In this document: positions 7,085 to 13,598 of the stretch, piece by piece | Position numbering within the stretch: the stretch's first letter is position 1 | Layout of the letters: every line of letters starts with the position of its first letter | From: JAZNQN01 sp045656005 | Lineage (GTDB): Bacteria > Bacillota > Clostridia > UMGS1883 > UMGS1540 | DNA: 24,201 bases | Direction: 5' to 3' | NCBI GenBank assembly: GCA_045656005.1 | Contig: JAZOQG010000038.1 | Location: forward strand, 1 to 24,201 | Position numbers and translations under genes: made by a program | The notes under the pieces: generated by a model | Databases searched by the model: none | What the model saw: the letters and a program-made list of their open reading frames with translations, nothing else | Told to the model about the DNA's origin: nothing

Positions 7085-7702
7085 ATGGCTGATTTTACTT
7101 TCAGTATGCCTGACGGCGAAGAAGCAGCAGATACTCTTATAAAGCTTTACAAAACTTTAACCGTAATGTTTTCAAACCTTGACTCAAAAAATGTTAAAGA
7201 GCTCCAGACGGGAAAAACAAAAATCTCATCGGGTGACGGACTTTGCGAGATTTCAGGAGCGCAGATTTTAATGCGTGACAAAAGCGGAGAGCGTTTAACA
7301 ATCGGTGCAGACGATGACGGAAACTTTGTTTTTATTCTGAAAAACAAGGAGGGCGATGAGGCGTTGTCGCTTTCCTCGGAGGGTGAGGCGGTTTTTTCGG
7401 GTGATATTAAAACCGAGAAAAGTGCTGAGGTCGGAAACTCTTTGTATCTGGGGCGAAATGACAAAAGTGAGGGAAAAAAGGTTTTGCAGTTTTATGATGA
7501 CGAAACAAACGACCTTGAAAAAGTCAGGATTGAAGCAGTAAAGGATGAGAAAGGATATGTAAGTCTTAAAATTATCGCCGACACCATAACTTTGTCAACA
7601 TTTGACGGAGTGCGTGACGGCTACGGCAATAGCTTTGTTACAACAAATTTTAAGCCGTACGTTGAAATTGACGGAGTTAAGTATTATGTAAATTTTAAGT
7701 AA
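7085..7702 (+). CDS. Phage virion protein, fibre/appendage-like, unknown role
   Basis: 205 residues. A short helical N terminus (EEAADTLIKLYKTLTVMFSNLDS, about 10-33) could form a trimer bundle. A long beta-strand stretch follows with repeated G/D/S turns (SSGDGLCEISGAQILMRDKS, DDDGNFVFILKNKEGDEALS, GEAVFSGDIKTEKSAEVGNS), as in beta-helical shafts of fibres and baseplate appendages. No enzymatic motif and no cysteine-rich element are present. The RBS GAGGAG lies before ATG 7085, five bases after the previous stop. The call as a structural appendage is inference from composition and position. Confidence 0.4.
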   Translation: MADFTFSMPDGEEAADTLIKLYKTLTVMFSNLDSKNVKELQTGKTKISSGDGLCEISGAQILMRDKSGERLTIGADDDGNFVFILKNKEGDEALSLSSEGEAVFSGDIKTEKSAEVGNSLYLGRNDKSEGKKVLQFYDDETNDLEKVRIEAVKDEKGYVSLKIIADTITLSTFDGVRDGYGNSFVTTNFKPYVEIDGVKYYVNFK

Positions 7703-7715
7703 TGGAGGTTTTTAT

Positions 7716-8723
7716 ATGATAGGAGTTAGAGACTACCTTGAAGGTTTAGGGCACAAAGTAGGTTATGACAGAGAAACAGGCGATGTTTTGGTTGACAACG
7801 AAAAAGGTAAAATGAAAAGCATCGGGAGTGCGGGATTTACTTTAAAAGATGACGGGAAATATTATGCAGAGAATGAAGAGGACATTTTATCGGCACTCAA
7901 AAAAAGCGGTGTGAGTTACAAAAACGGATTTTTGCCTCTTCGTAACTCTCTTCCAAAGGGAAATACTGTCGGTTACAACGACAAAACAGGTCAGGTTTAT
8001 ATAAACGGCAGGGATTATAACGTTGACGGAAATTCGCTTATAAAAATAGGGAGTGAGGTTTTCGGAAGCCGTGACTTTATAAACAGTGTGGGAGAAAAAG
8101 AATACGAAAACGATTTTAAAGCTATGGAAGAGAGCATTATGAGAAAGCTTGCAAATGAAGAATACACGGGCTACAATCCTGCCCGTGACAAAGAATACAG
8201 GGCGGCGCATGATGCCTTTATGCAGTCTGCGAAAGAGGACATGGGTAAAAGAGGGCTTACTTCCGACTCTCTTATTGCTCACTATGCTGCACAGGGTGCA
8301 GAAAAACTTTTGCCCATTTATGCCGAGAGGGATTATGAGAAATTTAAGGACAAAAAGCAAAATCTTAAAGATTCGCTCTCTCTTTTATCGGAACTTGATA
8401 AAAATGCACAAAGTGCTTTTAAAGCGAATAAGAGTGCAAATTATGAAAGTGCATCTCTTTTAGCTGACAGAGAACGCGATATTGCAGAAAGAATTGAGAG
8501 CGACAAAGCATTTAAGGAAAAGGAAAAAGAGAGAGAGCACGAAAAAGAGACTGCAAAACTTAAAGCCGAAAACGACAGAGAGATGCTGGAGAGAGAATAT
8601 GCTCTTCGCTTGGAGGAAGCCGAGGCAAAAAATGAGATGGAGAAGGAAATTTTAAGACTTCAAAATGACCTTGACATATCAAAGGCACAGGCTACGGCTT
8701 ATTATAAAGCACTTTATAAATAG
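7716..8723 (+). CDS. Phage virion protein with two beta repeats and a coiled-coil tail
   Basis: 335 residues. The N-terminal part holds two copies of a short module: VGYDRETGDVLVDNEKGK with SIGSAGFTLKDDGKYY (about 16-50), and VGYNDKTGQVYINGRDYN with IGSEVF (about 80-112). It resembles the 'GY...TG.V.INGK' stalk repeats of Firmicute surface and virion proteins. The middle (NPARDKEYRAAHDAFMQSAK, then RGLTSDSLIAHYAAQGAEKL) matches the style of clostridial phage proteins that have 'YRAYR..Y...G......G......S......A' helices. The last 120 residues are an uninterrupted charged coiled coil. An injected or tape-measure-like role is plausible but unproven. RBS GGAGG; isolated by small gaps. Confidence 0.45.
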   Translation: MIGVRDYLEGLGHKVGYDRETGDVLVDNEKGKMKSIGSAGFTLKDDGKYYAENEEDILSALKKSGVSYKNGFLPLRNSLPKGNTVGYNDKTGQVYINGRDYNVDGNSLIKIGSEVFGSRDFINSVGEKEYENDFKAMEESIMRKLANEEYTGYNPARDKEYRAAHDAFMQSAKEDMGKRGLTSDSLIAHYAAQGAEKLLPIYAERDYEKFKDKKQNLKDSLSLLSELDKNAQSAFKANKSANYESASLLADRERDIAERIESDKAFKEKEKEREHEKETAKLKAENDREMLEREYALRLEEAEAKNEMEKEILRLQNDLDISKAQATAYYKALYK

Positions 8724-8745
8724 AGAATATTTACCTCTACGAGGT
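8717..8745 (+). repeat. Minimal stop-codon hairpin plus triloop hairpin (locus C)
   Basis: TAAATA (8717-8722) pairs with TATTTA (8728-8733) across a 5-nt loop, and the TAG stop of the coiled-coil gene (8721-8723) straddles stem and loop. Next comes ACCTC, TAC, GAGGT (8733-8745), a 5-bp stem with a 3-nt loop, followed by GTGAAC. This is the two-part layout of arrays A and B reduced to one unit. The stems are short, so membership in the family is less certain. Confidence 0.45.
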
Positions 8746-8789
8746 GTGAACTTTGGCTGAATTTTTTTGTTTCAGAAAGGAGCCTTTTT

Positions 8790-9206
8790 ATGAACATAAA
8801 AACATTAATCTGTACAGCATTTGGTGCCATAGGGGCGGGGATAACCGCCCTTATGGGCGGATGGTCGAAAGACCTTTTATGCCTTATTATCTTTATGGGC
8901 ATTGACTTTTTTACGGGACTTATGGTTGCCGCAGTTTTTAAAAACAGCAAAAAAACGGGGAGCGGTGCTTTAAATTCTTCGGTTACATATAAGGGGATAG
9001 TTAAGAAAATATCACAGCTTTTATTTGTGGTCATAGCAAACGCACTTGACGCATATTTGGGTACGGACTTTATAAGAAGCGGTGTTATCGTAGGCTTTAT
9101 GGTAAATGAGCTTATATCAATTGTTGAAAATGCATCGCTTATGGGAATTGTATCGCCAATGATAACAGAGGCAATCGATATCCTTAAAAAAGAGGTGAAA
9201 AGATGA
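8790..9206 (+). CDS. Phage holin (phage_holin_4_1 / toxin-secretion holin type)
   Basis: 138 residues with hydrophobic segments at about 6-24 (TAFGAIGAGITALMGGW), 28-52 (LCLIIFMGIDFFTGLMVAAVF), 75-92 and 97-115. The 'MGIDFFTGLMVA' segment followed by a basic 'KNSKKTGSGALNSSVTYKGIVKK' loop is characteristic of this Firmicute holin family ('D..TG......k....S....kGl.kK'). Holins form membrane lesions that release the endolysin at a programmed time. It is followed by the endolysin with ATGA overlap, the classic lysis cassette. RBS AAAGGAG lies before ATG 8790. Confidence 0.9.
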   Translation: MNIKTLICTAFGAIGAGITALMGGWSKDLLCLIIFMGIDFFTGLMVAAVFKNSKKTGSGALNSSVTYKGIVKKISQLLFVVIANALDAYLGTDFIRSGVIVGFMVNELISIVENASLMGIVSPMITEAIDILKKEVKR

Positions 9207-9877
9207 AAATTATTTTCAAAGAGGCAAATAGTGGCAATTTTAAAAAAGGCAGAAGCGACAGTATAAAATATATTGTAATTCACTACACGGCGGGAAACGG
9301 TGACACGGCGAAAAACAATGCGGACTATTATGCGGGAAATCTTATTAAGGCATCTGCACACTATTTTGTTGACGAGAGCGATGCTATATACCAGAGCGTT
9401 TCAGAGAGTGATACTGCGTACAGTGTGGGTGCATCTTCCTACAGGCACCCTCTATGCAGAAATGCAAATTCAATAAGCATAGAAATGTGCTCAAGAAACA
9501 TAAACGGAAGCGGAAAGAGTGCAGATGATAATGGTTGGTATTTCAAAGAGGAAACGGAGAAAAATGCCACTTTTTTAGTGCGTTCTCTTATGAAAAAATA
9601 TGGCATACCTAAGGAAAATGTTATAAGGCATTTTGATGTTACGGGCAAAATCTGCCCTGCACCTTATGTAAACAAAAGCGAAAATTGGGACAGGTTTAAA
9701 AATGAGCTTGTGAATGAAAAAATAAGCTATGACGCGACTGTTGACAACATGATACGCGACGGCGTTACAACGCGCGAAAACATGGCATACTGGGAAAAGG
9801 TTTTGTCAGGCAGAGAGCAGGCTAAAGCAGAATATTTAAGAACTTTGCTCGAAAGATATCACAATTTAGTAAATTGA
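9203..9877 (+). CDS. Phage endolysin, N-acetylmuramoyl-L-alanine amidase (Amidase_2)
   Basis: 224 residues. The N-terminal PGRP/T7-lysozyme-like fold spans about 20-165: YIVIHYTAG (zinc His27), NNADYYAG, ASAHYFVDESDAIYQSV, SISIEMC, and HFDVTGKICPAPY giving zinc His143 and Cys151. The enzyme hydrolyses the MurNAc-L-Ala bond of peptidoglycan during lysis. There is no signal peptide, consistent with holin-dependent export. The C-terminal segment (about 176-224, ATVDNMIRDGVTTRENMAYW then RTLLERYHNL) is a helical repeat common on clostridial endolysins, probably a wall-binding or structural tail. The start overlaps the holin stop (ATGA). Confidence 0.93.
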   Translation: MKIIFKEANSGNFKKGRSDSIKYIVIHYTAGNGDTAKNNADYYAGNLIKASAHYFVDESDAIYQSVSESDTAYSVGASSYRHPLCRNANSISIEMCSRNINGSGKSADDNGWYFKEETEKNATFLVRSLMKKYGIPKENVIRHFDVTGKICPAPYVNKSENWDRFKNELVNEKISYDATVDNMIRDGVTTRENMAYWEKVLSGREQAKAEYLRTLLERYHNLVN

Positions 9878-9889
9878 CAGGGGACAGAT

Positions 9890-10711
9890 ATGGACAATAA
9901 ATTTTTTATGTTGCCAAAAGAGATAATGAATAAAAAGCTTTCCGACGGAGGAAAGCTTTTGTATGCTTTAATGCTTGACCGCTCATCGCTATCCCTTCAA
10001 AACGAGTGGAGAGATGATGAGGGAAAGGTTTATATCTACTTTACAACAAAAGAAATAAAAGAAACGTTTGGATGGGGAGAACAAAAAATAATAAAAATAC
10101 TTGGAGAACTTGAAAAAGAAGGTCTTATAGAAAAGAAAAGACAGGGACTTGGAAAACCATCAAAAATATATGTAAATAATTTAAGCGAGGAAGCATCAAA
10201 ATCACAGTTACAAAACTATGAAAATCAAAGCTGTAAAACTGTGATAATCACAAATCAAGAACTTCCAAAATCACAATCTAATAATACTGATAATAATAAC
10301 ACTGATAAAAGTTATACTGAGAATAAATCTTATCTTTCGTGTGATGATGCGATTGGATGGAAACTTCGCCGAAAAAGTTTTAAAAATCTCATAAGGGAAC
10401 ACATAAACTACGATGCGGTTACAGAAAGGTTTGGAAAAGTGTGGTGTGATGAAATAGTCGAGATTATGGCAGATGTCTTAATGACAAAAAAGCCTTACAT
10501 AAAAATAAACGGCGAGGATTACCCCGCAGAGGCAGTTAAAAGCCGTTTTATGAAAATTAACGATATGCACATAGAGTACATAAATATGGCACTTTCAGAG
10601 TGCAAAAGCCAGATAAAAAATATACGCAGTTTTCTTATTACCACAATTTATCGTGCACCTGAAACCATGGATAACTGGTATGCCGCGAGGGTTAATGCAG
10701 AAAAAATTTGA
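9890..10711 (+). CDS. Replication initiator protein A-like (RepA_N + DUF6017-type C terminus)
   Basis: 273 residues. Residues about 1-100 fit the RepA_N winged-helix domain: FFMLPKEIMNKKLSDGGKLLYALMLDRSSLS, then GKVYIYFTTKEIKETFGWGEQKIIKILGELEKEGLIEKKRQGLGKPSKIYV. A low-complexity, Asn-rich linker follows (about 100-145; its DNA is noticeably AT-rich). The C-terminal domain (about 160-270), with RRKSFKNLIREHINYDAVTERF and IRSFLITTIYRAPETMDNWY, is the type attached to RepA_N in Firmicute plasmids and integrative elements. Such proteins initiate theta replication. The gene lies directly behind the lysis cassette and ends within the RBS region of the barnase-like gene. A role in prophage replication is inferred; a transcription factor is the alternative. 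Confidence 0.75.
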   Translation: MDNKFFMLPKEIMNKKLSDGGKLLYALMLDRSSLSLQNEWRDDEGKVYIYFTTKEIKETFGWGEQKIIKILGELEKEGLIEKKRQGLGKPSKIYVNNLSEEASKSQLQNYENQSCKTVIITNQELPKSQSNNTDNNNTDKSYTENKSYLSCDDAIGWKLRRKSFKNLIREHINYDAVTERFGKVWCDEIVEIMADVLMTKKPYIKINGEDYPAEAVKSRFMKINDMHIEYINMALSECKSQIKNIRSFLITTIYRAPETMDNWYAARVNAEKI

Positions 10712-10731
10712 AAGAAAGGAAAAGCAATGAA

Positions 10732-11088
10732 ATGATAAGCAGTACAAAATGGAAAATGTGGAAAACAATTCTTGATTTGAAAACATGCTTGTCATGTCGG
10801 CAAAATAATGGTAAAATATATGATATAAATAAAATAGTATACCCTGCTTTGCCGCTGCATTTAAATTGCAGATGCACAATTGAAAGGCTGAAAGCCATAT
10901 TTGCAGGTAGTGCAACAAAGAAAGAATTTGAAGGTGCGGACTGGTATTTGAAGGTACATGGTAAATTGCCCGATTATTACATAACGTATGAAACAGGACG
11001 CAGAGGTGCTGAGAGAATATTATTTTCAAATGACGGTTTAATTTTTGTAACCTACGACCATTATGATACATTTATTGAAATCATGTAA
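10732..11088 (+). CDS. MuF-tail / barnase-like protein with a core deletion (probably inactive toxin)
   Basis: 118 residues from ATG 10732 (AAAGGA at 10715-10720; a TTG at 10708 in the same frame is less likely). Residues 8-52 carry CLSCRQNNGKIY (Cys19, Cys22) and PLHLNCRCTIERL (His43, Cys46, Cys48), the C-terminal signature of MuF/SPP1 gp7-type minor head proteins. Residues 67-85 (FEGADWYLKVHGKLPDYYIT) align with the start of barnase. Residues 86-118 (YETGRRGAERILFSNDGLIF, then VTYDHYDTFIEIM) align with its last 33 residues, keeping the catalytic-acid His (His110, barnase His102) and the Arg83/Arg87 equivalents. About 51 barnase residues in between are absent, including Lys27, Arg59 and catalytic Glu73. 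The frame is intact. It is therefore probably a dead RNase, encoded beside its barstar. Confidence 0.8.
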   Translation: MISSTKWKMWKTILDLKTCLSCRQNNGKIYDINKIVYPALPLHLNCRCTIERLKAIFAGSATKKEFEGADWYLKVHGKLPDYYITYETGRRGAERILFSNDGLIFVTYDHYDTFIEIM

Positions 11089-11101
11089 GGAGTGAATTTT
11101 A

Positions 11102-11431
11102 ATGACTTGGGAAGAAAACAGAGAAATGTGTGAATTTAAAGGCATAAATGGAAATCCTGTTATACTTGATTTTACGGGATGCAAATACCTGGAAGAAATA
11201 CATTTGATACTTAAAACAGAGTTTGGTTTTCCAGGGTATTACGGGGAAAACTGGGACGCATTGTGGGATTTAATGAGAGGACTATTTTATAAAAAAGGTA
11301 ATTATAAAGTAAATATATACGGGTTTATGTCGCTTCCCGAAGACCTGAGAGAGTATTGCCGGGCGATGCTTGAAATTTTTGATGATGTTCATAAGGAAAC
11401 GCCGAATGTGGTGTTTGAACTTATTTCGTAA
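11102..11431 (+). CDS. Barstar-family ribonuclease inhibitor (immunity protein)
   Basis: 109 residues, close to barstar's size. The hallmark helix-loop is present: FPGYYGENWDALWDLMRG (about 43-60), matching barstar 'YYGENLDALWDCLTG', including the acidic residues that plug the barnase active site (here Asp52 and Asp56). A beta strand with NVVFELIS closes the fold. The strong RBS AAGGAG lies before ATG 11102, 13 nt after the barnase-like stop, so the two are one toxin-immunity cassette. All recognisable features are intact although the partner toxin has lost its core. It may now protect against related full-length toxins from competing phages or cells (inference). Confidence 0.92.
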   Translation: MTWEENREMCEFKGINGNPVILDFTGCKYLEEIHLILKTEFGFPGYYGENWDALWDLMRGLFYKKGNYKVNIYGFMSLPEDLREYCRAMLEIFDDVHKETPNVVFELIS

Positions 11432-11436
11432 ATTAA

Positions 11437-11518
11437 AAAACGCAAACCGTTTTTACCAAAACTGTTCCAAAGGAACAATATAACTTAAACCGGGCAGAAT
11501 TATCTGCCCAATTTAAGT
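11437..11518 (-). repeat. Hairpin locus D between barstar and the DHHW gene, same family as array A
   Basis: The 50 bases 11437-11486 line up without gaps with array A 2825-2874 at about 38 of 50 positions by eye: AAAAAACGCAAA, CGTTTT, ACTGTT, GAACAATAT-like core. In the hairpin TGTTCC, AAA, GGAACA (11463-11477) the two substituted stem bases change together with their partners relative to array A, so pairing is kept. Next to it lies the end hairpin of the minus-strand gene: 11483-11489 with 11512-11518 and 11492-11498 with 11503-11509, with its stop codon (11500-11502) in the loop. The stem AAAAACG/CGTTTTT (11438-11456) could also end barstar transcription. Confidence 0.75.
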
Positions 11519-13266
11519 ATTGCATTTCTTATAGGAGAAGACGATGCGGCTATAGGATAGTTTATAAATAAGACATCTGTTGCCCCTGCACTCTGGCAAA
11601 GGGTTTTAAGATTAAAATATGTATTATGTCCCGAAAAGCCGTTAAACTGCCTTGGGTCTACAACAACCACCTTTTTAAAGCTGTTTATCGCCCATGTTGC
11701 AAGGGCATTTCCGTAAGACTCTTTTACTATAACGAGTGTGCGGTCGAGTGGGGCTGAGGTATTGAATACCGTTACAGGGTTATCTCCGCCGATGAAGCCA
11801 TGATATGCGCTTACCCCTGTGTTTACTGCGTTTACATTGAAGCCTTTGCGTGAGAGATAGTGGTCATAGTAAACTGTTCCCACTCCGCCATATTTTGGCA
11901 AAAAGCGGTCAATAGGTTCAGGGTTTCTTTGTAAAATTGCGCCTGCCCCGGTTCCTCTTGCAAAGTTTCCGAAGGAGCCTACGTGACTGTATGCAGGAAC
12001 ATTTTTAAAAGTTGAGAGGTCATCTACTGTCACATCAAAATACTTCATAAATTCTTTGTACGCATAGTATGCACCTTTTTGAGTCCAATGGTGGTCAGTT
12101 CTGAAGTAAATAGCTTCATTTCCATGCTCTGCCAAAGTATCATAAATATTTACGGGTGTTACTCTTTCGCTTAAATTATTATAAGCCGTTTTTATTCCCG
12201 AAAGCTGATTTGGATAAAGTCTTGAAGGTGCATAAAACTCGGCTGATGTAGGCACCACGATATTATATACATCTATATTTTCGGGAAGGGAAGCTGCAAC
12301 GGAATTTATAACCGATGCGTAAGCGAGTGCACTGCTATCTGTAAACCATGGGATTTCCATTCCGAATCCGTCAACCACAGTAACGCCTCCGCCTGAAACT
12401 ATACTGTTGCCTGCAAGACGGTAAGCATCAGTTCTTTTTGATGAATTTATGCTTGTGCGGTCACGGTAGAGGGGGATTAGACCTTCATAATTTACCATGG
12501 CACCTGTAAGTGACGCAAACATCTGGTCTGAAATTAAAACTCTGCCGTTTACAGTAATTGGTTTTTGAGGGAAAACATATTCATCGGGTCCAACCCAGAT
12601 ATTGTTTCTTTTGGGATAAAGATATGAAACCACGCCGTTTTTCGTTAACACATAGGCACTTTGATTTGCGTCCCATTCCATGGAAAAGCCGAGTGCGGGA
12701 AGTGTTTCCTCAATGGGAAGGAAAACGACATAATTATTTATAACTGCGTTTTGCGAAATATCTACCTTTTTACCATTTACAAAGCAGAATTTGTCTCCGC
12801 CCGAAAGGGTTACAAACGAATATGAGGGAAGATTTCCCTTTGCATCTGCACGGTAGCCTGTAAGTGCTGAAAAAAGGTCCTCTGAAACAAAGGTTTTTCC
12901 GTTTATGACAAATGGCTTTGACGGGAATATAAATTCGTCACCGCCAACCCATATATTAAAGCGTGAAGGATAGACAAAAGAAACTTCACCGCCCCTTGTT
13001 AAAACGTAGGCGCTTTGATTTGTGTCCCAGTCCACATAAAAGCCTAAATGAGGCAAAATATCTTCAAGAGGGATATGCACCTTTCCGCCACATTCAAAAG
13101 GACGTGCGGTAAGAGGAATGTTTCTGTCAAGAAAAGTGCAGAAGTCTTTATCTGCGTATAGTGTAAGCTCGCTTTCGGGAGATGCCCACACACTGCTTTT
13201 TGCAGACGGGAAAAAACAGATTAAAAATGTTAAAATTGATAAAAAAATTGATATAGTCTTTTTCAT
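11500..13266 (-). CDS. Secreted DHHW-family (AlgX/SGNH-like) protein with two copper-amine-oxidase-N-like domains
   Basis: 588 residues from the ATG at 13266, chosen because GGAGAT lies 4 nt upstream; the ATG at 13278 has no RBS. A signal peptide MKKTISIFLSILTFLICFFPS ends near SSVWASP. Two tandem copies of a roughly 125-residue module follow (about 40-165 and 165-290), each with 'LP.LGF...WD.NQSAYVLT..G.VS..YP.R.NIWVG.DE..FP.KP..(I/V)NG', the copper-amine-oxidase N-terminal-like wall/stalk domain. The C-terminal half has YFRTDHHWTQKGAYYAY and VKESYGNAL, the Asp/His and Ser positions of AlgX/AlgJ-type SGNH O-acetyltransferase-like domains. It probably acts on cell-surface glycans outside the cell. 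It is monocistronic, with a strong promoter at 13295-13323. Confidence 0.85.
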   Translation of the reverse strand: MKKTISIFLSILTFLICFFPSAKSSVWASPESELTLYADKDFCTFLDRNIPLTARPFECGGKVHIPLEDILPHLGFYVDWDTNQSAYVLTRGGEVSFVYPSRFNIWVGGDEFIFPSKPFVINGKTFVSEDLFSALTGYRADAKGNLPSYSFVTLSGGDKFCFVNGKKVDISQNAVINNYVVFLPIEETLPALGFSMEWDANQSAYVLTKNGVVSYLYPKRNNIWVGPDEYVFPQKPITVNGRVLISDQMFASLTGAMVNYEGLIPLYRDRTSINSSKRTDAYRLAGNSIVSGGGVTVVDGFGMEIPWFTDSSALAYASVINSVAASLPENIDVYNIVVPTSAEFYAPSRLYPNQLSGIKTAYNNLSERVTPVNIYDTLAEHGNEAIYFRTDHHWTQKGAYYAYKEFMKYFDVTVDDLSTFKNVPAYSHVGSFGNFARGTGAGAILQRNPEPIDRFLPKYGGVGTVYYDHYLSRKGFNVNAVNTGVSAYHGFIGGDNPVTVFNTSAPLDRTLVIVKESYGNALATWAINSFKKVVVVDPRQFNGFSGHNTYFNLKTLCQSAGATDVLFINYPIAASSSPIRNAILKLGR

Positions 13267-13294
13267 TTGTATCTCCATGTTGTTTTTTCTTTAT

Positions 13295-13323
13295 ATTTTA
13301 TATAAAAAAAAGAGAAATGTCAA
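13295..13323 (-). promoter_or_regulatory. Sigma-A-type promoter of the DHHW gene
   Basis: On the minus strand: TTGACA (13318-13323), 17-bp spacer, TAAAAT (13295-13300). The DHHW start codon is about 29 nt downstream of the -10 box, with the RBS between. Confidence 0.8.
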
Positions 13324-13346
13324 CATATAACAGATAAATTTTGTGA

Positions 13347-13547
13347 CATTTAAAAAAAGATGTCGAAAAAGTCTTGAAGCAGGCTTTCAAAAAAACTAAG
13401 AAAATGCTTGAATCAGGAACACTGTCCAATAAAAAAGCAATTATTGACCGCTATGTAAATCAGATTATACTGCACAGAGATAAAATAGTAATAGAATTTA
13501 ATATAACCGATACATACACCATTACAGAAGAAATAGAGCGACAATAG
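13347..13547 (+). pseudogene. C-terminal remnant of a large serine recombinase
   Basis: The frame is open from 13347 (stop just before, at 13344) to TAG 13545-13547 and has no usable start or RBS. The 66 codons read KDVEKVLKQAFKKTKKMLES then GTLSNKKAIIDRYVNQIILH and RDKIVIEFNITDTYTI. The 'IIDRYV..IILH.DKI.I.F' block is the usual end of Firmicute large serine recombinases/integrases. Everything upstream (catalytic Ser domain, zinc-ribbon domain) is missing. It is therefore the scar of an integrase or transposon, lying just beyond the phage cluster and a host-like gene. Whether it belonged to this prophage or to an older element cannot be told. Confidence 0.7.
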
Positions 13548-13566
13548 CCCAAAAGTTATTGTCGCT
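13537..13566 (+). terminator. Hairpin overlapping the recombinase-remnant stop codon
   Basis: AGCGACAATA (13537-13546) pairs perfectly with TATTGTCGCT (13557-13566) across a 10-nt loop. The stop TAG 13545-13547 lies at the top of the left arm and the edge of the loop. Only a short A-rich tract follows, so it is not a classical intrinsic terminator on this strand. Confidence 0.5.
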
Positions 13567-13598
13567 AAAAATGCAATGAAAGGCTTTTGGATTTTTTA

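Noticed and set aside
7716..8723. Classical long-tail tape measure protein
   Set aside because: Only 335 residues, without a hydrophobic centre or peptidase domain, and no tail-tube genes nearby.
8714..9361. 215-codon minus-strand ORF across the holin and start of the amidase
   Set aside because: It is antisense to two well-supported lysis genes, has no ribosome-binding site and no recognisable family.
11437..11456. Classical intrinsic terminator for barstar
   Set aside because: The AAAAACG/CGTTTTT stem is weak and is better explained as a unit of hairpin locus D, although it may still affect termination.
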